In this document: in pieces, positions 38,953-48,164 of the stretch | Layout of the letters: every line of letters begins with the position of its first letter | Numbering within the stretch: position 1 is the first letter of the stretch | Virus record (IMG/VR): IMGVR_UViG_3300030329_002153 | Location: 1 to 58,673 of that record | Source of the DNA: a virus | Strand: one strand, 5' to 3' | DNA: 58,673 bases | Notes under the pieces: model-generated | The model's input: the letters and a program-made list of their open reading frames with translations, nothing else | Databases searched by the model: none | Told to the model about the DNA's origin: nothing | Program-made: the position numbers and the translations under genes

Positions 38953-40458
38953 ATGTCTTTGTTTGACATGCTCTCTGCCCCAACAGAGTACACCTTGGGT
39001 GCGCTGAGTGGGGACATTGGAGAACGAAGGACCGGGGAGGATGTCACCGGGGACATCACCTCTGGCATTCTTCTAGAGATCCTTGCCGATCCGCTCAACC
39101 TTGTCGGTGCAGGCATTGGTGCTGGCGGGGCAATTGCTTCGAAGGTTCTCCGCAGGCTCGACAAGTTCAACGACTGGAACAGGGCAACGGAGCGTATTCA
39201 CCAAGCTGAGTCCATTGGTAGACGCCTTATGGACGAAGAAGTCCTTGCAAGGCAGATGGAGGGGATTGGCGGCGACATATTCCGCGAGGCAACCCCCGGT
39301 ACTACCAGAAAGCGAAGCCTCCTAGATGTCCTCCTTGGCGACGTTAGGGGCATGGATGTTGAGCGGGGCGTCATGCACCACGGCACAGCGAAGCCCTTCG
39401 AAGAGTTGGACGAGTTTGGCGATCCCATATGGAAAATGGAGGAGGCGACATCGCGGGGGCTGTCGAGGTCTGGCGTAGAGGGAATGGAGTCATCTCGCGG
39501 ACCCGGATTCTACAACACTGTCACGGAGAAAGAGGCGCGTGGATACTCCCGTCGTCTCAGGCCAGAGAGGGAGTCATTCACTCCGGAAGAAAAGACCTCG
39601 CTCGCGGATTCAATCAAGGGTCTGGAAAAAGAGTTCGTGGATTCACATGCCGAGAAGTACAAGTTCGTCGATCCTGACGACTTTGACGAAGACCCAAGGG
39701 ACTTGCTAAGTACACCGGAATCCAAAATCAGGATAGGGCTGGAAGATTTCCTTGAACGAGACAAACGGGCCGGACTTGAGAAAGCACTAGACGGGCTTGA
39801 AGACCTTGAAAATGCATACGTCGACCACCACGGTTGGCACCCAGAAGGGTTGGAAGATGCCGTCGAAGGACTAGAACACGGAGATCGTATAGCACCAGCT
39901 TTGAGGGAGACCCTAGAAGATTCCTTAAAAGCCAGAACTCCTGAAGAAGGGTTTGATCCCACGGTCTACAAGTCTCGAATCCGGACTGATAGGCCGCTTG
40001 ATGTCCGAGAAGGCAAGAAAATCTCCCAAGATGAGGCGGCTAGGATTTACAAAAGGATTGGCAAGGAGCCGCCCGTGGGAGAAGTTCCCGCCAGAGATGT
40101 CGACTTGGCACTTCAGCGGCACCAAACAGAAACTGGCGAAAAAATACACGAGGTTCTCCAGAGCCTTGATTACGACTCCCTCATCCACACCAAAGAGCAG
40201 GGCAGCGACATCTCCGACATAATGACGTGGGATCCTGACAAGATGCTCACCGGCATCCGCCGCAGGTACAGGCCGACTCTCAGGGTGAGGCGTGAGGAAG
40301 ACACGCTCAGAGATGTGTTGGCTACATACCTAGAGGCTGGACAAGGACTGGACAAGACTGACGCAGCCCGCGCGGTTGGCGGCATGCTGCTTGGCGGTGG
40401 CGGCATGGGTGGCATCAGGGCGATGCTGGGTGCCCGTGATGAGGAGGAGGAGATTTGA
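38953..40458 (+). CDS. Virion-module protein with ADP-ribosyltransferase-like domain
   Basis: 501 residues from the ATG after the terminator. Near residue 45 is ILADPLNLVGAGIGAGG, a motif like those of the other large virion proteins. Residues about 138-200 read MHHGTAKPFEEL ... RGPGFYNTVTEKEARGYS. The His-Gly-Thr start, Gly-Phe-Tyr centre and following Ala/Tyr helix match the H-Y-x layout of PARP-like ADP-ribosyltransferases found in phage polyvalent proteins. The region after it is charged and repetitive. If packaged and ejected, it could modify host proteins early in infection. The catalytic Glu position is not clear; the domain call is by eye. Confidence 0.65.
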   Translation: MSLFDMLSAPTEYTLGALSGDIGERRTGEDVTGDITSGILLEILADPLNLVGAGIGAGGAIASKVLRRLDKFNDWNRATERIHQAESIGRRLMDEEVLARQMEGIGGDIFREATPGTTRKRSLLDVLLGDVRGMDVERGVMHHGTAKPFEELDEFGDPIWKMEEATSRGLSRSGVEGMESSRGPGFYNTVTEKEARGYSRRLRPERESFTPEEKTSLADSIKGLEKEFVDSHAEKYKFVDPDDFDEDPRDLLSTPESKIRIGLEDFLERDKRAGLEKALDGLEDLENAYVDHHGWHPEGLEDAVEGLEHGDRIAPALRETLEDSLKARTPEEGFDPTVYKSRIRTDRPLDVREGKKISQDEAARIYKRIGKEPPVGEVPARDVDLALQRHQTETGEKIHEVLQSLDYDSLIHTKEQGSDISDIMTWDPDKMLTGIRRRYRPTLRVRREEDTLRDVLATYLEAGQGLDKTDAARAVGGMLLGGGGMGGIRAMLGARDEEEEI

Positions 40459-41030
40459 GTACCGTGTTTCTTGAAGGGAAGATGTGCCAGACGTGCGGAG
40501 TGGTGAAGGAGGTCACCGAGTTCCGCAAAGACGACATTCATTGCAAGGAATGCAGGAAAGAAAAGGACCGAGAAAAGAGGCTGTCCAAGAAGGAGAAGGA
40601 CAAACGCACGGCGTTTGCAACATTGGTCTCAGGGATTCGCGGGAACCGCATTGAGGTTCCCCACACCTCTGAGGTTGCTGCCGAGATGATGCGTCTTTAT
40701 GGGGGGTTGAGCCAGTTTTGTACGGAGTGGAAGCAGGATATCGACGCCATGCGCGTGGAGCGTCCCGGTTCCAAGTCTGTAATTGACTCAAAGATGGCCA
40801 TTGTCAAGCTGATCGTAGAGTCCACCAATCAGCGAGACAGTGCGCCAGACTTGGCGGGAATGACCGACGATGAGCTTGAGAGTGAGTTGACTGGAATTAT
40901 CGCATTATTCCTTTCGAAGAACCCCAAGCTCATCAAGGATATGATCGAAGAACCAGAGGCACCGAATGCCGGAAGCAAGCGAAGAGCTAAGAAACAGGAT
41001 AGCCCTAGTAACGGCGGAAAAAAGCCGTAG
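40455..41030 (+). CDS. Zinc-finger protein, putative small terminase
   Basis: 191 residues from a TTG with an excellent GGAGGAGGAG site, overlapping the previous stop (TTGA); ATG at 40482 is the alternative. An N-terminal CQTCG ... CKECRKEK zinc knuckle followed by a Lys-rich helix resembles HNH/endonuclease-VII-type zinc modules but lacks an obvious HNH. The rest is helical with an acidic, then Lys-rich C-terminus. It lies directly before terL (65-base overlap), the usual place for the small terminase, which recognises DNA for packaging. That role is inferred from position. Confidence 0.6.
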   Translation: MSTVFLEGKMCQTCGVVKEVTEFRKDDIHCKECRKEKDREKRLSKKEKDKRTAFATLVSGIRGNRIEVPHTSEVAAEMMRLYGGLSQFCTEWKQDIDAMRVERPGSKSVIDSKMAIVKLIVESTNQRDSAPDLAGMTDDELESELTGIIALFLSKNPKLIKDMIEEPEAPNAGSKRRAKKQDSPSNGGKKP

Positions 41031-42678
41031 GCAATCCGAGGCACTGCGTCTGTACAGGCCGATGCCAAAGCAGGCGACGTTTCACGGGTCTCTTGCGTCC
41101 GAGAGGATCATCCGTGGCGGAAACCGATCCGGCAAAAGTATGTCGGCGTTTGCTGAGACAGCTTCCGCAGCCACTGGGATAACCATTGCCGGGCCTGATG
41201 GCAACATAATCCCGTACAAGTACCCCAAGGGCAGGCCGCTGCTGATCTGGGTGATTGGGTACGACCAGAGACACATCGGTGGAACCATCCACAGAATGTT
41301 GTTTCAGGAAGGTTCGTTCCAGATCATCAAGGATGAGAAGACAGATGAGTGGCGGGCATGGCGTCCATGGGAGGAATATGACGCCGCATACGAGGAAAAG
41401 ACAAAAAATGCCCCGCCGCTTGTTCCGTCACGGATGATCCGTCAGGATCAGTGGGCGTGGGAGAACAAGGCAGAGCGAGTGTTCTCTGTGTGCAGGCTGG
41501 TCAACGGAACAGAGATCCACGCCTTCTCCTCCAAGGCTGAACCGAAGCAGGGTGATCCTGTTGATCTGATTCACATCGACGAAGATATTGAATACTCCAA
41601 GCACGTCTCTGAGTGGCAGGCACGGCTGTCTGACAGGAAGGGGCGGTTGATCTGGTCTGTGTGGCCGCATAGCAGGAACGACGCACTAATCCGCATGTCT
41701 GAGCGGGCCGAGGACCAGAAGCACGACGAAGAGCCGGATGTACATGAGATTGTGCTGCGGTTTTCAGACAACCCATTCATCGACAAGAAAGAAAAAGACA
41801 AGCGGATTGAGGCTTGGTCGAAGATTGGGCCAGAGGAGGTCCGTGCGCGTGACAAGGGGGAGTTTGTAACGGACACGTTCTTGGTGTACCCTAACTTCAC
41901 CATGGATGTTCATGGGGTTCCCGGCAGAACTCCGGAGGAAGACGACGGGATAGGCAAGGTCATCCGGGCTAATGGCAACCAGCCACCCAATGACTGGACG
42001 AGATTCCTTGTCCTTGACCCCGGACATGTGGTGTGTGCGATCCTATTTGCCGCCATTCCCCCGCCCAACCCGTCCAACAGGAGCAAAACAGATACTATCG
42101 TCGTGTACGATGAGTTATACTTACGTCGTCTGGATGCAGACGAGGTGGCCAAGAGTGTTCTGCAAAAGGTGTCAGGCAAGAGCTTTGAGGCGTTTCTGAT
42201 CGACAATCGGGCGGGTCGACAGACCCCCATGGGTTTCAACAAGACCGTTCGCCAGCAATACTCTGACGCATTTGAAAGATACGGGATTCGCTCACGTCAA
42301 TCTGGGAGCAACTTCATTCCGGGCAGCGACAACATTCCTGCTGGAATCGGGCTGGTCAGGGAGTGGCTTACAATACGAAACAACGGCACCGCAAAGCTGC
42401 GTGTTGTCCGAGACAGGACGCCGAACCTCCAGAAGGAGTTCTTGCTTTACAAAAAGAGGGTGACACGGGACGCAATTTCTGACGACCCGGTTCCCAAAAA
42501 CGACCACCTTATGGATACTTTGAGGTATTTAGCGTCCTACAGCCCTGAGTATGTTCCTCCTCGTGGCGCACCCACCACGATGAGTCCTGCGATGAGGCAC
42601 TTCAGGGAATGGAAGAAAGCGGGCGAAGGCAAGGAGGAGGAGGAGTTTTTTGCCATGGGTCCGGGTACTGCCAACTAA
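40966..42678 (+). CDS. terL: Terminase large subunit
   Basis: 570 residues. ATPase domain: Walker A GGNRSGKS (51-58), then a second block ending in Walker B VDLIHIDED. Nuclease domain: VLDPGHVV (first Asp), FLIDNRAGRQ (second Asp) and NDHLMDTLRYL (third Asp), the RNase-H-like set of TerL nucleases. It drives DNA packaging into the procapsid through the portal and cuts concatemers. The start overlaps the zinc-finger gene by 65 bases. Full length for the family. Confidence 0.93.
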   Translation: MPEASEELRNRIALVTAEKSRRQSEALRLYRPMPKQATFHGSLASERIIRGGNRSGKSMSAFAETASAATGITIAGPDGNIIPYKYPKGRPLLIWVIGYDQRHIGGTIHRMLFQEGSFQIIKDEKTDEWRAWRPWEEYDAAYEEKTKNAPPLVPSRMIRQDQWAWENKAERVFSVCRLVNGTEIHAFSSKAEPKQGDPVDLIHIDEDIEYSKHVSEWQARLSDRKGRLIWSVWPHSRNDALIRMSERAEDQKHDEEPDVHEIVLRFSDNPFIDKKEKDKRIEAWSKIGPEEVRARDKGEFVTDTFLVYPNFTMDVHGVPGRTPEEDDGIGKVIRANGNQPPNDWTRFLVLDPGHVVCAILFAAIPPPNPSNRSKTDTIVVYDELYLRRLDADEVAKSVLQKVSGKSFEAFLIDNRAGRQTPMGFNKTVRQQYSDAFERYGIRSRQSGSNFIPGSDNIPAGIGLVREWLTIRNNGTAKLRVVRDRTPNLQKEFLLYKKRVTRDAISDDPVPKNDHLMDTLRYLASYSPEYVPPRGAPTTMSPAMRHFREWKKAGEGKEEEEFFAMGPGTAN

Positions 42679-42691
42679 GAGGAGACTGACG

Positions 42692-43177
42692 ATGACTAAG
42701 AAGATGCCTGTTTTGCCTTTGGGTTCGACTGTTCTGTGGTATCCGCACGGGGATATTTCTCAGGAGCCGCATGCTGCAATTGTCACCGAGATCATGGAAA
42801 AGCATGTGTATGTTCTGTATCGGTTCCCCAAGGGTGGCGGCATGCCTCGCAGGGAAACCAATGTGCATCACATCACTGACCAAGAGCTTGTCGACAACCA
42901 GAATGTTGCTGTCAGGTACGGGGCTTGGGACACCATCGAGAATGGAGAAAATCGCAGGGTTTCCGCAGCCAAGGCAGCGGCAGCGGTTCACGAACGGCGG
43001 GCGGAAGAAGAGGCAGAGAGAGAGGCGTCTGAAAAGAAGATGAACCCCAAAGAGAGAATCTTGATCTTGTCGGAGCGGGGCTATGCTCCCGACCAGATTG
43101 CAGACACAATCAAGGGCGGATACACGGAAGAAACCGTGGCGGCTATCATCCGTGACTCCTCAATGCAAAAGGCGTGA
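42692..43177 (+). CDS. Small protein between terL and portal, unknown
   Basis: 161 residues from the ATG with GAGGAG. N-terminal beta-rich SH3-like pattern (LGSTVLWYPHGDISQEPHAA, HVYVLYRFPKGG), an Ala/Glu-rich coiled coil (about 92-122) and a C-terminal HTH-like segment (RILILSERGYAPDQIADTIK). Might assist packaging or bind DNA. No family recognised. Confidence 0.65.
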   Translation: MTKKMPVLPLGSTVLWYPHGDISQEPHAAIVTEIMEKHVYVLYRFPKGGGMPRRETNVHHITDQELVDNQNVAVRYGAWDTIENGENRRVSAAKAAAAVHERRAEEEAEREASEKKMNPKERILILSERGYAPDQIADTIKGGYTEETVAAIIRDSSMQKA

Positions 43178-43180
43178 TAA

Positions 43181-45955
43181 ATGCCACCCTTTGAGAACCA
43201 GCCGACTCCGACAAGCCCAGACGACGGGACATTGCGCCCCATCGTTACTGGGTGGCTGTCCAAGATTGACTTGGCCATTCAACACAAAAAGCCATTCTCG
43301 GACATTTCAGAGCAGTGCATGGCGTTCTTCTCTGGGGCCACCGGCTTCATGTGGGAGCCAAAGTTCAAGAAGAAGTATTTGAACACCAACACGACTCCCC
43401 GTTTTCGCATGACAATGGCGAAGGCATTTGAACTCGTGGCGTTGTTCGGCCCACTTCTTTACTGGAGGAACCCACAGAGGACCGTGAAGCCACGGGTTCA
43501 GATTGACATTTCTCCTGAGCTTTTCGGCCCGCCGAATATGCAGGAGATTATGCAGCAGTGGCAGCAGTTGCAGCAGCAAATGCAGCAGTTGCAGCAGCAG
43601 TCCCAGCAGTTGCAGCAACAGATGCAGCAGCCTCAGCAGCAGCAGCAGCCTCAGAACGGGCAACCTGTACAGCAGCAAGACCCAGCCGCTATGCAGCAGC
43701 AGCAGCAGCAGCAGCAGCAGGCGCAGCAGGTTCAGCAGCAAATGCAGCAGTTGCAACAGCAGATGCAGCAGTTGCATCCGCAAGTTCAGCAGGTTCAGCA
43801 AGCGCAGCAAGTTTATCAGCAGGCTGTTGTCGAGCAGAGGACACGGAAGTCTCAGGATGGTGCTAGGTGCAACCTTGTTGAGAAGTGGCTGAACTACACC
43901 CCCAACGAGCAGCCCGGTGGAGGCTTGGCTAGGCATGCAGAGCTTGCCATCACCGAGGCTCTCGTCAAGGGGCGTGGCGTTCTTTGGACAGAGCCGTATG
44001 AGTTTCCCGGTTCAGATATCCGTTTGACTGGAAACTTCTACGACACGGTAGACAACTTGCTGATTGACCCTGACGCAGAGAGTCTGGATGACGCTCGCTG
44101 GATTGCCAAGCGGGTTGTTCAGCCGGTCTGGCAGGTGGAAAAAGAATATGGATTGAAAAAGGGAACTCTTGAGCGTTCTGGCAACATGGAAAGTGCCAAC
44201 TCTCAAGGTGAAACCAAGGGCGACGACATGGGCAACTTCAAGCGTGCCCAAGGAAAGTCGTTTGACCTGATGGTTCATTGGAAGATTTGGAGCCGTGGTG
44301 GTGTTGGCTCCCGGCTGACTGGGGTTTCGACCCCACTCAAGGATGCTTTTGACGACACGGTTGGTGATTTCGCCTACCTGTGTGTTGCTTCAAGTGTTCC
44401 GTTCCCCTTGAATGCTCCTCCTGAGAAGTTCAAGAAGGCTTCTGACAAAGAAGTCAAAGAAATGTTCGCTTGGCCGGTGCCTTATTGGAAGGACAATAGG
44501 TGGCCCTGTGTTCTTCTGGACTTCTATCCGAAGCCTAGGTCTGTCTGGCCAATCGCCCCGCTTGCTCCGGGCCTTGGCGAACTAGTGTTTATGAACGTCA
44601 TCATATCCCACTTGGCGAACCGCATTTGGTCGTCGAGCAGGGACTTTATCGCTGTGCTGAAGTCTGCGGAGGAAGAGGTCCGCAAGCAGATCAAGAACGG
44701 AGAGGATCTGGCACTCATATCCTTGAACGAAGTACACAGGGATATTCGTCAGGTCGTCCAGTTCTTGCAGCAGCCCCAGACAAACTTCGACGCTTGGAGA
44801 ATTCTTGAGCAGATCACCCATGTGTTTGAGCGTCGTACCGGGCTGACAGAACTCATGGCTGGCCTGACCACCACTCAGTCTCGATCTGCTGAAGACATTG
44901 CTACCAAAAAAGAGCAGATGAACATTCGTCCGGACCACATGTCCTCAAAGGTCGAGAAGTGGATGGCCGAGTGTGCGAAGATGGAAAAGTTCTGTTGTCG
45001 CTGGTTCATTGAGTCCAAGGATGTCGAGCCTCTGGTTGGAAAAACTGGTGGCTACCTGTGGCAGCAGCTAATTACCAGCCAAGACCCAGAGGTGGTTGTC
45101 AGGGAGATGGACGCCACAGTGGAGGCGGGGTCCGCACGGAAACCGAACAAGGCCAGAGACACACAGAACATTCAGCAGGCGATGCAGATCCTCTTCCCAG
45201 AGCTTTCCAAGCATGCGGATGTCACCACCGACACCGCTCCGCTCAACAAGTTCCTGTCGCTGTGGGCCGACACAGTGGAACTGGACATCGACGGAATGCT
45301 CACTGATAACCGGCTGCCAATGCAGTTTCAGCCATGGTTCCAGCAGCAGCAGCAACAGCAAATGCAGCAGCAGCAGCAGGCCCAGATGCAGGCCCAGCAG
45401 CAGCAGCAACAAATGCAGCAGCAGCAAATGCAGATGGAACAGCAGAAAATGCAGATGGACATGCAGACTGGGCAGCAGAAGATGCAGGTCGATCAGCAGA
45501 AGATGCAGATGGACATGTTCGCTGGCCAGCAGAAAATGCAGGGCGAGGCTATCAAACAGCAGGCTATGCAGCAGAAAGCCCAGCTTGAGCTTGTCAAGCA
45601 GCAGCAGGAGATGGAGGCTGACGCAGCCCGCATGCAGCAAGAGATTCAAGCTCAGGGTCTTGAGGCCGTCTTGGCTCAACGTCAGGGGCAAATGGATATG
45701 GCCAAGGCTCAGCTTGACATCGCTGCAAAGCAGATGGACATTCAGGCCAAGAGAGATCAGGGCCAGAGTGAGCAGGCGAGCAAGGTTAGCGAGATGGTCC
45801 TTGGTCGTGCGATGTCTGCCGAGGAGAACAGGCGAGCGGAAGAGACGCACATTGCCGACATGTTCCGCGACGAGCAAAAGCACCAGCAGGGGATTCGCCA
45901 CGAGCAAGACAAGGCGCAGCAACAGGCAAACAAAGCAAGAAGGAGTCCGGAATAA
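43181..45955 (+). CDS. Portal protein with glutamine-rich insertions
   Basis: 924 residues, far longer than most portals. The portal core is recognisable from conserved-looking blocks: ISEQCMAFFSGATGFMWEPK at the N-terminus, VDNLLIDPDAESLDDARWIA, WGxV-like QPVWQVEKEYG, and FERRTGLTELMAGLTTTQSR. Two low-complexity segments are added: residues about 123-215, almost pure Gln with Met/Pro, and a Gln/Met-rich C-terminal coiled coil (about 718-900). The dodecameric portal is the DNA entry/exit channel and binds TerL and the tail. The polyGln parts are encoded mostly by CAG runs and may be disordered. Confidence 0.88.
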   Translation: MPPFENQPTPTSPDDGTLRPIVTGWLSKIDLAIQHKKPFSDISEQCMAFFSGATGFMWEPKFKKKYLNTNTTPRFRMTMAKAFELVALFGPLLYWRNPQRTVKPRVQIDISPELFGPPNMQEIMQQWQQLQQQMQQLQQQSQQLQQQMQQPQQQQQPQNGQPVQQQDPAAMQQQQQQQQQAQQVQQQMQQLQQQMQQLHPQVQQVQQAQQVYQQAVVEQRTRKSQDGARCNLVEKWLNYTPNEQPGGGLARHAELAITEALVKGRGVLWTEPYEFPGSDIRLTGNFYDTVDNLLIDPDAESLDDARWIAKRVVQPVWQVEKEYGLKKGTLERSGNMESANSQGETKGDDMGNFKRAQGKSFDLMVHWKIWSRGGVGSRLTGVSTPLKDAFDDTVGDFAYLCVASSVPFPLNAPPEKFKKASDKEVKEMFAWPVPYWKDNRWPCVLLDFYPKPRSVWPIAPLAPGLGELVFMNVIISHLANRIWSSSRDFIAVLKSAEEEVRKQIKNGEDLALISLNEVHRDIRQVVQFLQQPQTNFDAWRILEQITHVFERRTGLTELMAGLTTTQSRSAEDIATKKEQMNIRPDHMSSKVEKWMAECAKMEKFCCRWFIESKDVEPLVGKTGGYLWQQLITSQDPEVVVREMDATVEAGSARKPNKARDTQNIQQAMQILFPELSKHADVTTDTAPLNKFLSLWADTVELDIDGMLTDNRLPMQFQPWFQQQQQQQMQQQQQAQMQAQQQQQQMQQQQMQMEQQKMQMDMQTGQQKMQVDQQKMQMDMFAGQQKMQGEAIKQQAMQQKAQLELVKQQQEMEADAARMQQEIQAQGLEAVLAQRQGQMDMAKAQLDIAAKQMDIQAKRDQGQSEQASKVSEMVLGRAMSAEENRRAEETHIADMFRDEQKHQQGIRHEQDKAQQQANKARRSPE

Positions 45956-46107
45956 TGCCGGAACTTGACGGAAAACACTACTCGTATGACGCCAAAGGCA
46001 GGGCAGAGTACGAGAGGGACAAGAAGAAGAAGAAAAAAGGTGGACGCAAGAAAAAGCGGAAGAAGCCGAACACTCTTCGAAGTTCTATAATGGGCGGTGG
46101 ATACTAA
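45955..46107 (+). CDS. 50-residue lysine-rich protein
   Basis: Starts MPELDGKHYSYDAKGRAEYE and continues with a Lys/Arg-rich run (RDKKKKKKGGRKKKRKKPN), ending IMGGGY. Start overlaps the portal stop (TAATG) and its stop overlaps the next ATG (TAATG). Short proteins with a G-K-x-Y/F-x-Y-x-x-K-G opening occur beside portals in other phages. It probably binds DNA or an acidic partner. Confidence 0.65.
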   Translation: MPELDGKHYSYDAKGRAEYERDKKKKKKGGRKKKRKKPNTLRSSIMGGGY

Positions 46108-46649
46108 TGGCTGAAGAATACCAAACGGTTAGTAGCGACCCTATCATTCAGGGTTTTTACGAGCATTGCAGGGATGAGGGAAACAGCCATCGCATGGCAG
46201 AGATGCTGGCGTTCCAGCAGGCACCGAGGTGCAACACGGATCGTGAGTTCTTTGAGGGCGTTGGAACTCTGGCCAAGCAGTTTGAGGGTGATGAGAAGGT
46301 TCTGGACCAGATCACCAGAAACTCCATGAAGCATGGGCACAAGCCGAACGCAAACGACATGTACGTCTCTGCGCTCGCCAAGTTCCCCGGAGACCCCAAG
46401 GCGTTTGTCCCGGCAAGCGGTGGCAGGGGCCATGTGCAGGAAGTTTGCGAGCAAAGAGGCTGGGCCTGCTCTGGCTCGGTGAACGTCAAATCCAGAGAAG
46501 CTGAGTCGGCACCCAAGAAGGTGGCTCTCGGAGAGGACATCGTTCGTTCAAAAATTAGACAGATGGTCCGGAACAACCCAGACAATGCACGGAAGTCCTA
46601 CAGGGAACTCCGTGAATCCGTTATCGACAAACACGGACCAAAGAAATAA
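46107..46649 (+). CDS. Head-module protein, unknown
   Basis: 180 residues. N-terminal helical region (GFYEHCRDEGNSHRMAEMLA), central KVLDQITRNSMKHGH, and a C-terminal basic helical part (KIRQMVRNNPDNARKSYREL). Coupled to the gene before it by TAATG. Not recognised; position suggests a minor head or connector-associated protein. Confidence 0.65.
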   Translation: MAEEYQTVSSDPIIQGFYEHCRDEGNSHRMAEMLAFQQAPRCNTDREFFEGVGTLAKQFEGDEKVLDQITRNSMKHGHKPNANDMYVSALAKFPGDPKAFVPASGGRGHVQEVCEQRGWACSGSVNVKSREAESAPKKVALGEDIVRSKIRQMVRNNPDNARKSYRELRESVIDKHGPKK

Positions 46650-46659
46650 GGGGTCAGAG

Positions 46660-46986
46660 ATGTCTCTAGCCAGTGTAAAAGACATGGCAAACTACGAGGT
46701 GAAATACGCCTCCATTAGCGGGAGCGGTACGTTTGCTGCCGTGGCTGCCGTGACCGGTAAAAAAATCAATGTCATCTCCTATGTCCTTGGGGGAAGTGCC
46801 ACGGCGACAGCAATATTCAAGAGTGCGACAACCGCTATTTCCGGTGCCATTCCCATTGCTGCCACCTTTGCCGTCTCCGCTTCATGGAATCCGGATGGGT
46901 GGATGGAGACCGCAGCGGGAGAGGCGTTGAACATCACCATTTCTACCGGAAATGGTGTCGGGCACCTTTCGTACATAGAGGTGTAG
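46660..46986 (+). CDS. Small beta-rich virion protein
   Basis: 108 residues from the ATG with GGGTCAGAG. Pattern VAAVTGKKINVISYVLGGSA ... AISGAIPIAATF ... PDGWMETAAGEALNITIS matches a widespread small phage structural domain (beta-sandwich with the DGWxETAxGExLNxxxS signature) found in head or fibre regions of many tailed phages. Exact position in the virion unknown. Confidence 0.75.
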   Translation: MSLASVKDMANYEVKYASISGSGTFAAVAAVTGKKINVISYVLGGSATATAIFKSATTAISGAIPIAATFAVSASWNPDGWMETAAGEALNITISTGNGVGHLSYIEV

Positions 46987-46987
46987 C

Positions 46988-48148
46988 ATGCCGTCGACTC
47001 CGATCACAACATTCAACGACGTTGTTGACCACCTCCTCGATCACATGGGCGGGGTCGAGGAGGGTCGCAACGTCAAGATGGCCAGACGTTCGGTCATGTC
47101 CGCTTATCGCGGGCTTCCGTCCGTGTACAACTGGTCCTATTACTACAAGCGTGGTCGGATCAACACCGTGGCCGCATACTCCACCGGAACTGTGACATAC
47201 GACCATACTGGTGGAACGTATGAGAAGCAGTTGACCTTGTCTGGTGGGACATGGCCAAGCTGGGCCGGTCGTGGCATGGTCACAATCAGCAGCATCGACT
47301 ATCAGGTTGCCAGCAGGAAGAGCGACACGGTTCTCACGTTGAAGACAAGTTCCAATCCGGGCGAGGACGTTGCCGCTGGAACCTCGTATTCCATCGGGCA
47401 AGACACATACGTCCTGCCGGTGGATTTCCAGTCTGCGGACGAGTTCAGGAATGCTAGCCAGAACTGGGATTTCCCTGAATATGTGAGTCCGGGCGAGTGG
47501 ATGGAGCTTCACAGGAGCAACGAGTCGTCTAACCAGCCTCGTGCGTACACAATTCTGGCCGATCCAGACTACGTCGGTGCCATGGCGGTCAGCTTTCACC
47601 CTGCCCCATCCAGTGCAGACTCCATTGATTTCATGTACCAGAGGGTTCCTTCCCCGGTCAGGACAATGGAATATAAGACTGGTCAGGTGGTTGGTCAGGC
47701 TGGCGGCACGACGGTAACTGGAACGGACACAAAGTTCACTTCAAAGATGGTTGGGTCTGTGCTGCGATTTGGCACCGTGAAGAACCTTCCGGACGGAGTG
47801 GAGGGGCTTTACCCGTATGAAGAAGAGAGAATTATCACATCGGTAGAGTCTGATACGTCTTTGACGGTGGATGCTGTTCTCTCGTCGGCCCACTCTCAGG
47901 TAAAATACAGAATATCTGACATCATCGACATAGAACCCGGAGCAATGCTGGAGGCATTTCTGTCATACTGCGAACTCAGGATGTCTATTTTGATGAAAGA
48001 TTCTGACACGGGGGAAAAGCAGGACTTGTACGCCGGGGCACTTCGCCTTGCCATGCAGGCTGATTCCCGAAACTACGGAAGCGGAAAGACTCAGGGTGGA
48101 TCAGGTGTCTCTCACCTCCGAGACAACGCCACCATAACCATTACATGA
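46988..48148 (+). CDS. Head-tail adaptor / tail tube-like protein
   Basis: 386 residues, starting two bases after the previous stop. N-terminal helices (FNDVVDHLLDHMGGVEEGRN, RSVMSAYRGLP) precede a beta-rich middle (GTVTYDHTGG, LTLSGGTWPSWAGRG, TYVLPVDFQSADEF) and a C-terminal helix (MLEAFLSYCELRMSILM). The helical N-terminus plus the LPxDFxxxxEF segment resembles gp4/tail-tubular-A-like adaptors of short-tailed phages that extend the portal. Assignment is from pattern and position. Confidence 0.65.
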   Translation: MPSTPITTFNDVVDHLLDHMGGVEEGRNVKMARRSVMSAYRGLPSVYNWSYYYKRGRINTVAAYSTGTVTYDHTGGTYEKQLTLSGGTWPSWAGRGMVTISSIDYQVASRKSDTVLTLKTSSNPGEDVAAGTSYSIGQDTYVLPVDFQSADEFRNASQNWDFPEYVSPGEWMELHRSNESSNQPRAYTILADPDYVGAMAVSFHPAPSSADSIDFMYQRVPSPVRTMEYKTGQVVGQAGGTTVTGTDTKFTSKMVGSVLRFGTVKNLPDGVEGLYPYEEERIITSVESDTSLTVDAVLSSAHSQVKYRISDIIDIEPGAMLEAFLSYCELRMSILMKDSDTGEKQDLYAGALRLAMQADSRNYGSGKTQGGSGVSHLRDNATITIT

Positions 48149-48164
48149 ATCGGGAGATTTACTC

